From Arthrobacter globiformis NBRC 12137 (GTDB lineage Bacteria; Actinomycetota; Actinomycetes; Actinomycetales; Micrococcaceae): a DNA stretch of 64,000 nucleotides. A model generated the notes under the pieces. That model worked only from the letters and a program-made list of their open reading frames with translations, was not told where the DNA came from and searched no databases. Positions 19,586 to 27,944 of the stretch are shown one piece after another. The position numbers and the translations under genes were made by a program. The DNA is taken from contig NZ_BAEG01000080.1 in the NCBI RefSeq assembly GCF_000238915.1, forward strand, positions 62,001 to 126,000, given 5' to 3'. Positions within the stretch are counted from its first letter, which is position 1. The number at the start of each line of letters is the position of its first letter.

Positions 19586-19954
19586 TTAGCCGTCCGAACC
19601 GTGTCCGCCGCTGTCGTCTCCCGGTTCGGGCGCCTTGCGATGTCCGCCCTGGTCATCGCCCGGTTCCGCGGTGGTGCGCAGGCCGCCCTTATCGTCGCCG
19701 TCGTCACGTGGTTTGAGCGACGGCGTCGGGCGCTGGCCGCCGCCGTCCACAGACGTCACGCCCGGCGTCGCTTTCACGCTGACGACGGCGGCCGGAACCC
19801 GAGTCCTGCTCGCGCTATTCGGCAGGAGGACATTGTTCGCGTTGCCGGTGCCCGTGGGCGTGGTGTTCAATACCTGCGAATTGACGGCCAGGGCGGCGGA
19901 TCCGGTCACGAGGATCCCGGCCACGCATAGCGCGACGGCTGCTCTGGTTTTCAT
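19586..19954 (-). CDS. Small secreted or surface protein with acidic Gly/Asp-rich tail
   Basis: From ATG 19954 the product is 122 residues. It starts MKTRAAVALCVAGILVTGSA, a signal peptide or N-terminal anchor, followed by a short Asn/Thr segment and a low-complexity tail with GDDQGGH and GDDSGGH repeats. The alternating DD-GGH pattern could bind metal ions, which is an inference from composition only. The gene follows the small PGHPEQA-motif gene (20018-20347) on the same strand with a 63-bp gap. A similar pairing of a secreted low-complexity protein and a PGHPEQA protein occurs at 27572-28472. I do not recognise a named family. Confidence 0.6.
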   Translation of the reverse strand: MKTRAAVALCVAGILVTGSAALAVNSQVLNTTPTGTGNANNVLLPNSASRTRVPAAVVSVKATPGVTSVDGGGQRPTPSLKPRDDGDDKGGLRTTAEPGDDQGGHRKAPEPGDDSGGHGSDG

Positions 19955-20017
19955 GGTCCACTCCAGGGGCATCGGAAAGAGTTTTCGTGTAGGCGGAAGC
20001 CCGGGAACCGGCTGGCT

Positions 20018-20347
20018 TCAGCCTCGCTCCTGGATCTCGTGCAAATGCGCCAGCATTGCCTGTTCGGGGTGTCCGGGGTGTTCGGAGATGTGCCTGAGCA
20101 GCGACAGCCGGATCTCCGAGTTCAGGCCCTCGTCGCCAAGGATTTCGCCGATGAGCCGCATCAGCTGGCGCTGCAGTATTCCGCCCTGCGGGGTGCGCTG
20201 GGCTGGCCGTTGACCTGCCCGCTGGCCTGCCCGTGCCGTGTCGGGGACTGCTGCAGGGCCTCCGGCGGCGTGCCGGGCAGGCAGCCTCTCCGGCGTGGGG
20301 GACTGCCAATGGTTGTCACCGGGTGAATACGGGTCCGGGCTCATCAT
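20018..20347 (-). CDS. Small PGHPEQA-motif protein, paralogue of 27572-27889
   Basis: A 109-residue protein from ATG 20347, which has GGAAGG at an 8-nt spacing. The first 60 residues are Pro/Ala/Arg-rich and probably disordered. The C-terminal half is helical: QRQLMRLIGEILGDE, then LLRHISEHPGHPEQAMLAHL, ending near the stop. The same pattern occurs in the product of 27572-27889, with 15 of 20 positions identical in the core, so the two are paralogues. No named domain is recognised. Function is unknown; position beside a secreted protein in both places suggests a shared cell-envelope or signalling role. Confidence 0.6.
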   Translation of the reverse strand: MMSPDPYSPGDNHWQSPTPERLPARHAAGGPAAVPDTARAGQRAGQRPAQRTPQGGILQRQLMRLIGEILGDEGLNSEIRLSLLRHISEHPGHPEQAMLAHLHEIQERG

Positions 20348-20679
20348 CTTATTTACCTTCCACCTGCGCCGCCCCGCGGGCCCTTCCGGCATGCGATGAG
20401 ACCGGCGGCGTTGCCGGCAAATCCCGGTGCGAAGGGGAATGCCGTCTGCCGGTATTGTTTCGGCTCTCCATGGTGGATTTGCTGGTGAACCTTGGAGTCC
20501 AGAGGAGGCAGGGTCCCCCCAACCGGAAGGTGCGTCAAAAGCACGCGCGGCGGCGTGCGGCCGCCGCTGGGTTGGGGGTTCGGGTTCCCCAAGGTTAAAC
20601 GGGATTTTCCTAGGTGCCGCTGGCACGATCTTTCCATCTGGTCCGACGCCACAGCCGCGAGTGGTCGTTTAGCCAGCTG

Positions 20680-20720
20680 GCCGGCCCGGCATTGCACCCC
20701 CCCTGACATGCCGGGCCGGC
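20680..20720. repeat. 13-bp perfect inverted repeat in a 523-bp gene-free stretch
   Basis: GCCGGCCCGGCAT (20680-20692) and ATGCCGGGCCGGC (20708-20720) form a strong hairpin around a C-rich 15-nt loop. It lies in the interval 20348-20870, between the 5' end of the PGHPEQA gene and the 3' end of the serine hydrolase gene, and could terminate the leftward hydrolase transcript. Nothing else was recognised in that interval. Confidence 0.6.
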
Positions 20721-20870
20721 AACCCCCAGGCCTTTCGCTGGACCGCCCTACCTTTAGCTGGCCGCCCTGAAGGTGCCCGTCCTCGAGGGGGCCGCCGGTC
20801 CGCAAACCCTCAACTCTGCCGGGACCCCCACTGCACCCGAACGCCTCCGCCGGGGACCCGCCGTCGTCCG

Positions 20871-21998
20871 TCAGAACACCTGTTCCACAACCGCCTGGGT
20901 GAGTTGGCGGATGATGGCGGTCTGTACGGGGATTTCCGCGACGCTGGCGCCCAGCGAATACACCACGAAGGCGTAGGCGCGCTGACCCTGGACCAGGATG
21001 CTCGCGTCGTGCAGGTTCCCGTTGAGCAGCCCGTACTTATGGAAAACAGTGATCCCGGGAGGAACTGCGGCGGGGATCAGTGTCTCGTAATTGGTGTTCT
21101 GCATGTAGGACAGCAGCTCGGCGGTGTGGGCCGGACTGAGCAGGCGGCCGTTGTAGAGCAGGACCAGAATCCTGGCTGTCTCAGCAGGGGACAGCGTGTT
21201 GAAGGTTCTGTCGTACGGAATGCCGAGCGACGCCGCGTAATCATGGATGCCCTGGTAGCCGACGGCACCCAGGATCAGCGCCCATGATGTGTTGTTGCTC
21301 TGCTGGATCATCTGCCGGATCTGGGAGGCGGCGGTCTGGCCGCCCATCGGCGCCGTGAGGGACAGGACACCCGCCTCGGCAAGGTGGTAGTACGCGGCCG
21401 CGGCAAGGATTTTGCCCGTGCTGGCCGCCACGAACTTCTCCCGGACGCCGAACTGGCGGACAACGCCGTCGGACATGTCAACGAGGGCGACGCCCAGCTG
21501 GTACCGGCTGTTGGCTGCGATGATGGCGTTGAGCTGTTCCTCGAGAGTTGCGTCGGCCGGTGCCGCCGGCGGCACCGGTTGGGGTGGCGGTGCAGGGGCT
21601 GTTGGTGGTGCCGGTGCGGCGGGTGCCGGGGAGGGACGCACGACGGCGGCGGGTGGGGTAGGTGCCGTCCGTTTGGCCGTCGTCTTGGGGCTGGGCTGTT
21701 TTGCACGGCTGGGAGTTGGCGCCGGGGCCGACGCCTGCGGGGCGGGCTTGGTTGTTGGCGGCGACGCAGTCTTGCCCGGCAAAGGCGCAGCCGCCGGCGC
21801 GGCGCCCGGCGCAGCCCGTGAAGGTACCGGAGGCGGGGCCAGGGCTGACCCGTAGGCAGTGGTTGCGGTCAGCACCATCGCAGCGCAGATGATCAGGAGC
21901 CGGCCGCGGGGCTCCGCCGGCCAGGGGACTGCCTGGGTGGACTCTGTGCCACGCCGGTGCCGGCGGCGGGCGCGATGCCGGCCGGGGACCCTGCTCAT
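20871..21998 (-). CDS. Membrane-anchored serine hydrolase of the class A beta-lactamase/penicillin-binding fold
   Basis: A 375-residue protein. A basic cytoplasmic start (about 1-32), one membrane span (LLIICAAMVLTATTAYG), a Pro/Ala/Thr-rich linker to about residue 150, then a beta-lactamase-like domain. Active-site elements are FVAASTGKILAAA (Ser-x-x-Lys), QQSNNTSW (the SxN element) and HKYG in place of KTG. The substitution of the third motif suggests this is not a standard beta-lactamase. It may be a peptidoglycan-related carboxypeptidase or an inactive homologue. It is monocistronic. Confidence 0.72.
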   Translation of the reverse strand: MSRVPGRHRARRRHRRGTESTQAVPWPAEPRGRLLIICAAMVLTATTAYGSALAPPPVPSRAAPGAAPAAAPLPGKTASPPTTKPAPQASAPAPTPSRAKQPSPKTTAKRTAPTPPAAVVRPSPAPAAPAPPTAPAPPPQPVPPAAPADATLEEQLNAIIAANSRYQLGVALVDMSDGVVRQFGVREKFVAASTGKILAAAAYYHLAEAGVLSLTAPMGGQTAASQIRQMIQQSNNTSWALILGAVGYQGIHDYAASLGIPYDRTFNTLSPAETARILVLLYNGRLLSPAHTAELLSYMQNTNYETLIPAAVPPGITVFHKYGLLNGNLHDASILVQGQRAYAFVVYSLGASVAEIPVQTAIIRQLTQAVVEQVF

Positions 21999-22004
21999 CG
22001 CCCA

Positions 22005-22038
22005 GACCTCATTGCCCGGACCTCATTGCCCGGACCTC
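22005..22038. repeat. 14-bp direct repeat, two copies plus part
   Basis: GACCTCATTGCCCG starts at 22005 and 22019, and a partial copy starts at 22033. It sits just upstream of the serine hydrolase start. The rest of 21999-22206 shows nothing recognisable. Confidence 0.5.
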
Positions 22039-22206
22039 TTGGCCTTGGACCGGAAATGTGTAGCGCCTGCCACTCGCCTCACCCCAATTCGCCTGCCGCC
22101 GTCGTCAGGGGCGGCACACGGCCACGCTGGCACCCGGAGGTTGGGAAAAGGTGGGGCCCTGGTCGGGAAAAGTTGACTCAGGACACCAATATGGGGGATG
22201 GCGCGG

Positions 22207-23478
22207 TCAGGGCAACAGCCGGGGGTTCGCGGGGATGATGGGGATCAGGCCCGTGGGCAGCTTGATTTCGGCGTCCTCGGGCCGGTCCTGTCCCGCCCGT
22301 TCGATCGCCGCCCGGAAGTGGGGCAGGCTGCGCTCCACCATGTCCTCGCTGGCCGTGAGGGAAATCCGGAAAAACCCCGGCGTCTCGAACAGGGCGCCCG
22401 GAAGCACAAAGACATCCTCCTGGCCCAGCGCCTCGGTGAAGGCCTCGTCGTCATGAATGGGGCACTGGATGAACAGGTAAAAGGTGCCCTCGGACGGCCG
22501 GAGCCGGTATCCCATGCCGCCCAGCTCCTGGACCAGACGGTCCCGCTTCTGCTGCAGCTGGCCGACGTCGATGGTGAACGTCTCCAGCCGCGGCAGCGCA
22601 TACTGCAGGACGGCGTTGGGGTAGATCCAGCCCATGGCCAGCTGCATGGCCTCGATGGCGGTGCCGAGCTCCTTGCGGTCCGGCATGCTCGGCGGCAGCG
22701 CCAGGTATCCGATCCGCTCGCCCGGCGACAAATGCGTCTTGCCGTAGGAGTAGGCCAGGAGCGTGTAGGGATAGAACTCCGCGGGGCTGTGGAAACGGGT
22801 GCCGTCGAAGACGATCCTGTTATAGGGCTCATCCGACACCAGGTAAATCCGCCGGCCTATCCGCTCCGACGCGTCGTCGAGGAGCGTGGCCAGCCTGCGG
22901 AGGAGCTCCGGCGGGTAGATCCTTCCGGTCGGGTTGTTCGGCGAGTTGATGATCACCACACGGGTCCGCTCCGTGATGGCCGCTTCGATGGCCGCCAGGT
23001 CGAGGTCGAAGGTTTCGAGGTCGATCCGGACTTTGACAGGGACCAGTCCGGCCTCGACGGCCAGCGGCTCGTAGAGGAACCAGGGCGGCAGGCTGTAGAT
23101 GACCTCGTCGCCGGGATCGGTAACCGCCTTCAGCGCAAGGGCGATCGCGGTGAAGCCTCCGGTGGTGAGGTACAGGTCCTCGGGTTCGAACCGGACGTCG
23201 AGCAGCCTGCTCAGGGAATCCGCCGCCGCCTCCCGCGCATCCATCTCGTTGGTCTTATACGCGAACCACTGGTCGTCGTGCGGGTGGAGCGCGTCCCGGA
23301 GGGCGTCAACGTAGGCCTCCTGCGGCATCTGGTGCGGGTTGCCCAGGGTGAAATCGCAGATGCCGGGGAGGTGCTTGCGGTGGGCATAGGTGGAATGGTT
23401 CAGGTGCTCGGAGATCCGCCGGAAGGACGGGATGGAAGCCACCTCAAGGGCGCGCCGCGAGGCGGGGGAGTCCGTCAC
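22207..23478 (-). CDS. PLP-dependent aminotransferase (class I/II)
   Basis: The product is 423 residues from GTG 23478, which overlaps the methyltransferase stop (GTGA). It is a fold-type I PLP enzyme: the substrate and cofactor motif SPNNPTG, the Asp-x-x-Tyr region LVSDEPYNR, and the Schiff-base lysine in SYGKTHLSPGERIGYLA. Such enzymes transfer amino groups between amino acids and 2-oxo acids; the exact substrate is not readable. It is co-transcribed with the SAM methyltransferase, so the two may act on the same metabolite. A longer frame beginning at 23535 is not needed. Confidence 0.85.
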   Translation of the reverse strand: MTDSPASRRALEVASIPSFRRISEHLNHSTYAHRKHLPGICDFTLGNPHQMPQEAYVDALRDALHPHDDQWFAYKTNEMDAREAAADSLSRLLDVRFEPEDLYLTTGGFTAIALALKAVTDPGDEVIYSLPPWFLYEPLAVEAGLVPVKVRIDLETFDLDLAAIEAAITERTRVVIINSPNNPTGRIYPPELLRRLATLLDDASERIGRRIYLVSDEPYNRIVFDGTRFHSPAEFYPYTLLAYSYGKTHLSPGERIGYLALPPSMPDRKELGTAIEAMQLAMGWIYPNAVLQYALPRLETFTIDVGQLQQKRDRLVQELGGMGYRLRPSEGTFYLFIQCPIHDDEAFTEALGQEDVFVLPGALFETPGFFRISLTASEDMVERSLPHFRAAIERAGQDRPEDAEIKLPTGLIPIIPANPRLLP

Positions 23479-24332
23479 AGCCCGGTTTCCTGCGGCTTGG
23501 CATTGGCCTTCGCCGTGAGCAGGAGATACTCCCATTCCATCTGCGCGGTCGTATCGCCGTGGGCTTCGATGTAGTTGCCGGCAAGTTCCGTGAGTGCGTT
23601 GTCCAGGGCCTTGGCCTTCTCCTCGTCACCGGACAGGGACTTGTACACGGAGATGGTGGGGCCGTAATGCGACTTGAAGTAGTGCAGGAAATCTTCGGGC
23701 TGGCGGAAGCTGGTGATCGCGACTGTCCGCTTTTGCGCCCGGATCTCGCTCAGCCGGTCGCCGAACAGCTCACGGACATGGTCTTCGCTGCCCCACAGCG
23801 GCGCTGGCTGCGCGCCGGGCGGGGGCGGGGGAGCGAAGGGTTTCATGGCGGCGAACATCTGCCCGATGAAGCCCTCCGGGGTCCAGTGCAGCATGCCGAC
23901 GGTCCCGCCCGGCTTGCAGACGCGCACCAATTCGTCGGCGCTCGCCTGGTGGTGCGGGGCGAACATGGCACCGAGGCAGGACATGACGACGTCGAACTCG
24001 CCGTCCGCAAAGGGGAGATTCTCGACGTCCGCCTCCACCCACTCGAGCTCAACGCCGCGGTCGGCAGCCTGCCGCCGGCCGGCGTCGAACATCTCCGGGG
24101 TGAGATCGCTGGCTATCACCCGGGCACCCATCATGGCCGCGGGGATGGCAGCATTGCCGGCGCCCGCGCCGACATCCAGGACGCGCTGGCGCGGTTTGAT
24201 GTTGCAGGCCTCCACCAGGATGGCGCCCAGGTCCGCAACGAGCTCGCTGGCCAGGGCAGGGTAGTCGCCCTGCGCCCACATGGCCCGGTGTTTTTCCTTC
24301 AGGGCCTTGTCCGCCCCGGCTTGATCGTTCAT
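23475..24332 (-). CDS. SAM-dependent methyltransferase, class I
   Basis: A 285-residue enzyme with a Rossmann-like methyltransferase domain. Motif I is VLDVGAGAGNAAIPAA, motif II SDLTPEMFDAG, and then VEADVENLPFADGEFDVVMS, all close to the UbiE/Methyltransf_11 pattern. It ends by overlap with the aminotransferase start, so the pair forms a two-gene operon. The substrate is unknown. A Pro-rich insert (KPFAPPPPPGAQPAP) interrupts the C-terminal half. Confidence 0.85.
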   Translation of the reverse strand: MNDQAGADKALKEKHRAMWAQGDYPALASELVADLGAILVEACNIKPRQRVLDVGAGAGNAAIPAAMMGARVIASDLTPEMFDAGRRQAADRGVELEWVEADVENLPFADGEFDVVMSCLGAMFAPHHQASADELVRVCKPGGTVGMLHWTPEGFIGQMFAAMKPFAPPPPPGAQPAPLWGSEDHVRELFGDRLSEIRAQKRTVAITSFRQPEDFLHYFKSHYGPTISVYKSLSGDEEKAKALDNALTELAGNYIEAHGDTTAQMEWEYLLLTAKANAKPQETGL

Positions 24333-24438
24333 GTCCGCGCACCTCTGCTTTCGCGGGTCCAGGAGCAGCGCCCCAGCTGAGTCAGTGGAGGCTGTGGTGC
24401 GACTTATTGTGGGCTTCCCGGCTGGGCTTGTAAAGGTT

Positions 24439-24512
24439 GCGCATCCCCGACTGGGTAGCAGCAGAGGGCGTTGTCAGCGCTGAGAACGCCCTGACGTGCA
24501 ACCCAGATGCGC
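24439..24512. repeat. Palindromic hairpin element, first of two flanking the C5-epimerase-like gene
   Basis: GCGCATC (24439-24445) pairs with GATGCGC (24506-24512); inside lie TGGGT-x-GCA paired with TGC-x-ACCCA, and GGCGTT against AACGCC around a CAGCGCTGAG centre. The layout and sequence match the element at 25574-25639. It lies within 187 bp of non-coding DNA and could act as a terminator for the leftward epimerase-like gene. Confidence 0.75.
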
Positions 24513-24519
24513 GGATGTG

Positions 24520-25491
24520 TCAGGAGTAGTCCGCCTTCAGCAGCGCCGACTGCGTGGCGAAGGCCGGGTCCCCGGTCTGCCGGCCGAGGATTGCGAGCTG
24601 GCTGGTGACGCCCTTGTGGTAGCCCGCCGGGGCCCGCCACACGTACTGGCCAAAGGGGCTGGCGGCATACCAGGAAATGGTCCCCGGGCGCCGGTAGCTG
24701 GTGAAGTAGTCGCGGATGGTGGTGGCAGCGGTGTTGAACATCCACTGCGCGGTGGCGTTCTTGGTGAGCCGGTAGTAGTCGTAGGCGCCCCAGGCCGCAT
24801 AGATGTGCCCGTTGACCACATGGCTGGAGGGGATGTTCGTGCCCACGTATTCCTCAAACCACATAGAGACCTTGCTGCCGCTCAGCACCAGGTCCTGGAA
24901 CCACGGCTTGCCGTTCTTCTTGGGCACCTGGTACGAGCGGAAGACGCGGTCGGCATGGGTCTTCCAGTAGGTGTTGCCGGTGGTTTCGTACAGGTTCACC
25001 AGCGTGGAGAGCATCATCCCCTGCGCCATGCCGGAGTACCAGGGAATGCCCATGTCGATCCTGTTGCCCGGCGTGTGCCTGAACTTGTACGGGAACCACA
25101 TGGCCCCGCTGGCGTCCGAGAACGAGCCGGACAGGATGTAGCGTGTGGTGGCGTCGGCGCGGCGCAGGTACTCCGGGTTCTTGGTGACGCGATACGAGGA
25201 GAGCATCTGGTTCACGAACCACGCGCTGTTCACCGGGTGGTAGACAACCACATTGTTGATCTTGATCTGCACCACGCCCTTACTGTTCACCGTCCCCCAC
25301 GTTGTTGCGGTCAGGGGAACCACAGCCGTGCCGATGTAAGGGGAACCGCCGGCGGTGTTGATGGTGTAGTTCGCGTTGGCGTAGGTGAGCTGCACGGGCG
25401 GCGCCGCCTGGGACGTGACGGCAGCGGCCAGGAGCATCGCGGCGGCCGCGATCAAAGCCGTAAGAGAGCGTGAGATATCGCGGTAGCGCAA
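24520..25491 (-). CDS. Secreted D-glucuronyl C5-epimerase-like protein
   Basis: A 323-residue protein from TTG 25491, which has GGGGGA at a good spacing. A signal peptide (LTALIAAAAMLLAAAVTSQA) is followed by a catalytic-type domain resembling the C-terminal domain of heparosan/heparan sulfate glucuronyl C5-epimerase. Matching features are PWYSGMAQGMMLSTLVNLYE, WFEEYVGTNIPSSHVVNGHI and YAAWGAYDYYRL, with the Tyr and Glu positions expected in the active-site groove. The family converts D-glucuronate to L-iduronate in polysaccharides; the substrate here is unknown. Starts further upstream would place the signal peptide internally. The gene stands alone between two palindromic elements. Confidence 0.7.
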   Translation of the reverse strand: MRYRDISRSLTALIAAAAMLLAAAVTSQAAPPVQLTYANANYTINTAGGSPYIGTAVVPLTATTWGTVNSKGVVQIKINNVVVYHPVNSAWFVNQMLSSYRVTKNPEYLRRADATTRYILSGSFSDASGAMWFPYKFRHTPGNRIDMGIPWYSGMAQGMMLSTLVNLYETTGNTYWKTHADRVFRSYQVPKKNGKPWFQDLVLSGSKVSMWFEEYVGTNIPSSHVVNGHIYAAWGAYDYYRLTKNATAQWMFNTAATTIRDYFTSYRRPGTISWYAASPFGQYVWRAPAGYHKGVTSQLAILGRQTGDPAFATQSALLKADYS

Positions 25492-25573
25492 AGAAATTCC
25501 CCCATGAGACCAGGCCAGATTGCGCCAATGGTAGCAAGCCGGACGCCTTGGCAATACAGGCAGCAAGAAGCAA

Positions 25574-25639
25574 CCCAACTGGGTCGCAGCAGAGGGGGTT
25601 CTGAGGGCTGAGAACCCCTTTAAATGCGACCCAGTTGGG
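25574..25639. repeat. Palindromic hairpin element, second copy
   Basis: CCCAACTGGGTCGCA (25574-25588) and TGCGACCCAGTTGGG (25625-25639) form a perfect 15-bp stem; inside, GGGGTTCT and AGAACCCC pair around GAGGGCTG. The inner part is the same as in the 24439 element apart from a few changes. It lies in the promoter side of the epimerase-like gene and at the 3' end of the PAP2 gene, where it may be a terminator. Confidence 0.82.
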
Positions 25640-25669
25640 GAATTGGGGACGGTGGGGTCAGCGCCCTGG

Positions 25670-26626
25670 TTAGTCCCGGCGTCGGACGGCGTACGCGAAC
25701 AGACACGTCGTGGCCACGGTGGCCAGGTACCCGGCGATGACGATCAGCGAGATGCCAGCCCAGAAGTAGTTGGTGGTGCTGGCCTCCTGGCCGATGCCGG
25801 GAACGATCATGACCAGCGAATACACCGATACCGCAGTCGAGGCCAGCCCCAGCACCATGGGCAGCCCGATCCAGAGCCGCGCCGAACCCCAGTGCCCGCC
25901 GAAGCCGTCCCAGACGTTCCACTCGTGGCCGTCATTGCGGAGAATCAGCCAACCCGCGGGAATCATGAAACAGCCCACCACCAGGAACGCTGCCACCACA
26001 TCCGCCGGCCGGTGCCACTGGTTCACCAGCGTGGACATGCCCGAGGCGATCGCAAACGTCCCGCCGACAAAGCCGGCCAGCGGCCGCCACCGCGGCGACG
26101 CCATCAGGAACACGGCCGCCGCCGCGGACGCCGCCAGCGTGGTGTGTCCGGAGGGCAGCGAATTCAGCTCCAGCGTCTCCACGCCCCGGTACGGCCGCAA
26201 CGGCAGCAGGTCCTTGAGCACCTGCGTGGCGATGTTCGCCGCCACGCACGCCGCCACGGCAATGCCCGCGGCCCGCCAGCGGCGGTGAATCACCGTCACC
26301 AGCAGAACGACGACGGCGGCCATCACCAGGGAGATGGTGGGCAGCCAGTCCAGGAACCGGGTGGTCACCTTGCCCGCGGGCCCGTGGATTTCCACGGCCT
26401 CCACGAGGGCGGACTCGTCGATGAACTGGCCCGTGGTGGTCCGGACGAAGTAGTAGTAGGTGGCGGCGAGCCCTGTAGCGCAGACCAGGGTGGCCACGGC
26501 GAACAGGAAGCCGGTGCCCGCTGCCAGGCGCATCCGTCGAGCCGCCGGCTGACGGCCCTGCTTCTGACGGCCCTGCTTCTGGCGGCCTTGCTTCTTACGG
26601 CGGGGGTCCCTGAGCTGGAAAGTCAT
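25670..26626 (-). CDS. PAP2-family phosphatase, membrane bound
   Basis: A 318-residue integral membrane protein. The N-terminus carries three KQGRQ repeats (from a 15-bp tandem repeat) before the first span. The phosphatase signature is split as KDLLPLRPYRG, SLPSGHTTLAA and STLVNQWHRPADVVAA, which are PAP2 motifs 1 to 3 with the catalytic histidines. Such enzymes dephosphorylate lipid phosphates such as undecaprenyl diphosphate or phosphatidate. The C-terminal half adds three further spans. It lies upstream of the hairpin at 25574 and is monocistronic. Confidence 0.88.
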   Translation of the reverse strand: MTFQLRDPRRKKQGRQKQGRQKQGRQPAARRMRLAAGTGFLFAVATLVCATGLAATYYYFVRTTTGQFIDESALVEAVEIHGPAGKVTTRFLDWLPTISLVMAAVVVLLVTVIHRRWRAAGIAVAACVAANIATQVLKDLLPLRPYRGVETLELNSLPSGHTTLAASAAAAVFLMASPRWRPLAGFVGGTFAIASGMSTLVNQWHRPADVVAAFLVVGCFMIPAGWLILRNDGHEWNVWDGFGGHWGSARLWIGLPMVLGLASTAVSVYSLVMIVPGIGQEASTTNYFWAGISLIVIAGYLATVATTCLFAYAVRRRD

Positions 26627-26754
26627 CGTAACAAGGGTGTCACAGTTTGCTGGGAGTCGCCTGTCCGCCCGGTGGGTGCGCCCTGTTGTGGCCCGGCTTT
26701 CCCGGCACCCATGGATGCTCGACTCTGCAGGCCAGAGGGCATTACGTTTGGGGC

Positions 26755-26958
26755 ATGACCGAACATCCAGAGGAAAGCCCCGCTGTGTCCGAAGAACCGG
26801 TCCGCGCAGAACCGGTACGTGACGAAGCCGGCCGCGAAGAACCTGCCAGCGACGAAACCGACCTCAGCACCAAACTGGACCCGGATTTCATCCCGCAGCA
26901 GGGCGAAGCCCCCGACGCCAAGCGGGCCCGTGAGCACCCCGAGGAAACCGGCAGCTGA
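26755..26958 (+). CDS. Small acidic protein
   Basis: A 67-residue, highly acidic protein starting MTEHPEESPAVSEE and rich in Glu, Pro and Asp, with no membrane span and no cysteines. Repeats of the EEPVR/AEPVRDE type suggest low complexity. A recurring ending KLDPDFIPQQGEAPDAKRA may be a conserved region. No function is recognised. The ATG at 26755 is supported by the run of acidic residues and by a clean end at 26958, 60 bp before the next gene. Confidence 0.5.
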   Translation: MTEHPEESPAVSEEPVRAEPVRDEAGREEPASDETDLSTKLDPDFIPQQGEAPDAKRAREHPEETGS

Positions 26959-27018
26959 CGTTCCGGAACGCCGCCGGCAACGTACGGAACGCCGCCGGCT
27001 GGCGGCTAAAGTTGGTGC

Positions 27019-27414
27019 ATGGGCGGTATCGCGGATGTACTTGGCCCCATCCTGGAAATCATGACGTGGGTGGGCTTCCTCCCCGGCGTGCCGTTGCTCG
27101 TATGGGGACTGATTATCGAACGGCGCCGCTGCGCCTGGACCAAAACCACGGGTGAGGTGTACACCGCCGGCGGCTTTACCGGCTTCCGCTGGACCGACCA
27201 GGAAAACGTCCCGCGCCAGACCCTGGTGGACTCCGACGTCGCGCGCGGCCTCGTGGCCGGCACCACGGTGGAACTGCATTACGACCTCTGCCACCCGTCG
27301 CGCTGGGGCCTGAGACCCCCCAAACACGACAACACCATCCTGATCCTCGGCTGGATCCTGACCGGAGTGGGCATTCTGAGCACCGTCGGGGGCTTCGTGC
27401 TGCTGCTCTTCTGA
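27019..27414 (+). CDS. Small membrane protein of DUF3592 type
   Basis: A 131-residue protein with one hydrophobic span near each end (MTWVGFLPGVPLLVWGLII and LILGWILTGVGILSTVGGF) and a soluble middle of about 75 residues. The middle has TGEVYTAGGFTGFRW and GTTVELHYDLCHPSRWGLRPP, which match the pattern of DUF3592 proteins (a membrane protein with a beta-rich extracytoplasmic domain). Function is unknown. The stretch between its stop and the next gene holds only GC-rich direct repeats. Confidence 0.65.
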   Translation: MGGIADVLGPILEIMTWVGFLPGVPLLVWGLIIERRRCAWTKTTGEVYTAGGFTGFRWTDQENVPRQTLVDSDVARGLVAGTTVELHYDLCHPSRWGLRPPKHDNTILILGWILTGVGILSTVGGFVLLLF

Positions 27415-27571
27415 CGGCCGCGAACAAAGGGCCCGGACAAAGGGGCCGGGTCAGCCCAACCGGACAGACCAACCCAACCGCGCAAACCAACCCGGGCCGG
27501 ACATGCGTCGGATACCCGTGCCGCGGCGGGTACCCGGTCTGTGGGGCAGCTGAAGCTGCGTTTTCCGTCTG

Positions 27572-27889
27572 CTAGACGTGGGGATCGACTGTTGAAGCCC
27601 GGCCGGCGCTCGCGGAACGACCGCCGCGCCGATTCCTGTCGCGCAGGTGGTCCAGCAACGCCTGTTCAGGATGCCCGGGGTTCTCTGCCAGGTGGCGCAG
27701 GAGCCGGCGCCTGACCTCGGACCGCGGATCCGCCGTGGCGAGCACGTTGTGGATGATGTCCAGGACCTGTTGGTGGAGTTCCGAGTCGTCCACCATCACC
27801 GTGGTGGGCTGGCCGTAAGGGGAGTCAACCGTGGAGCCCCATCGCTCCGGCGGAATGGGTTCATACAGATCGCGGAATTCCGTGTGCAT
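27572..27889 (-). CDS. Small PGHPEQA-motif protein, paralogue of 20018-20347
   Basis: A 105-residue product from ATG 27889, which has AAGGAG 6 nt upstream. It contains VMVDDSELHQQVLDIIHNVL then LLRHLAENPGHPEQALLDHL, the same C-terminal helical core as the product of 20018. A basic tail RDRNRRGGRSASAGRAS follows. It lies directly downstream of the secreted protein at 27945. A start at ATG 27952, overlapping that gene's stop by 8 bp, would add 21 residues and cannot be excluded. Function is unknown. Confidence 0.6.
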   Translation of the reverse strand: MHTEFRDLYEPIPPERWGSTVDSPYGQPTTVMVDDSELHQQVLDIIHNVLATADPRSEVRRRLLRHLAENPGHPEQALLDHLRDRNRRGGRSASAGRASTVDPHV

Positions 27890-27944
27890 CACTGGCTCCT
27901 TATTGCGGGGGGAAACTGCTTCTTCGGATTGCCGCCGCGTGCGC

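Noticed and set aside
22198..23574. A 458-codon plus-strand frame opposite the aminotransferase
   Set aside because: The minus strand has the PLP lysine and SPNNPTG motifs; the plus frame is a shadow.
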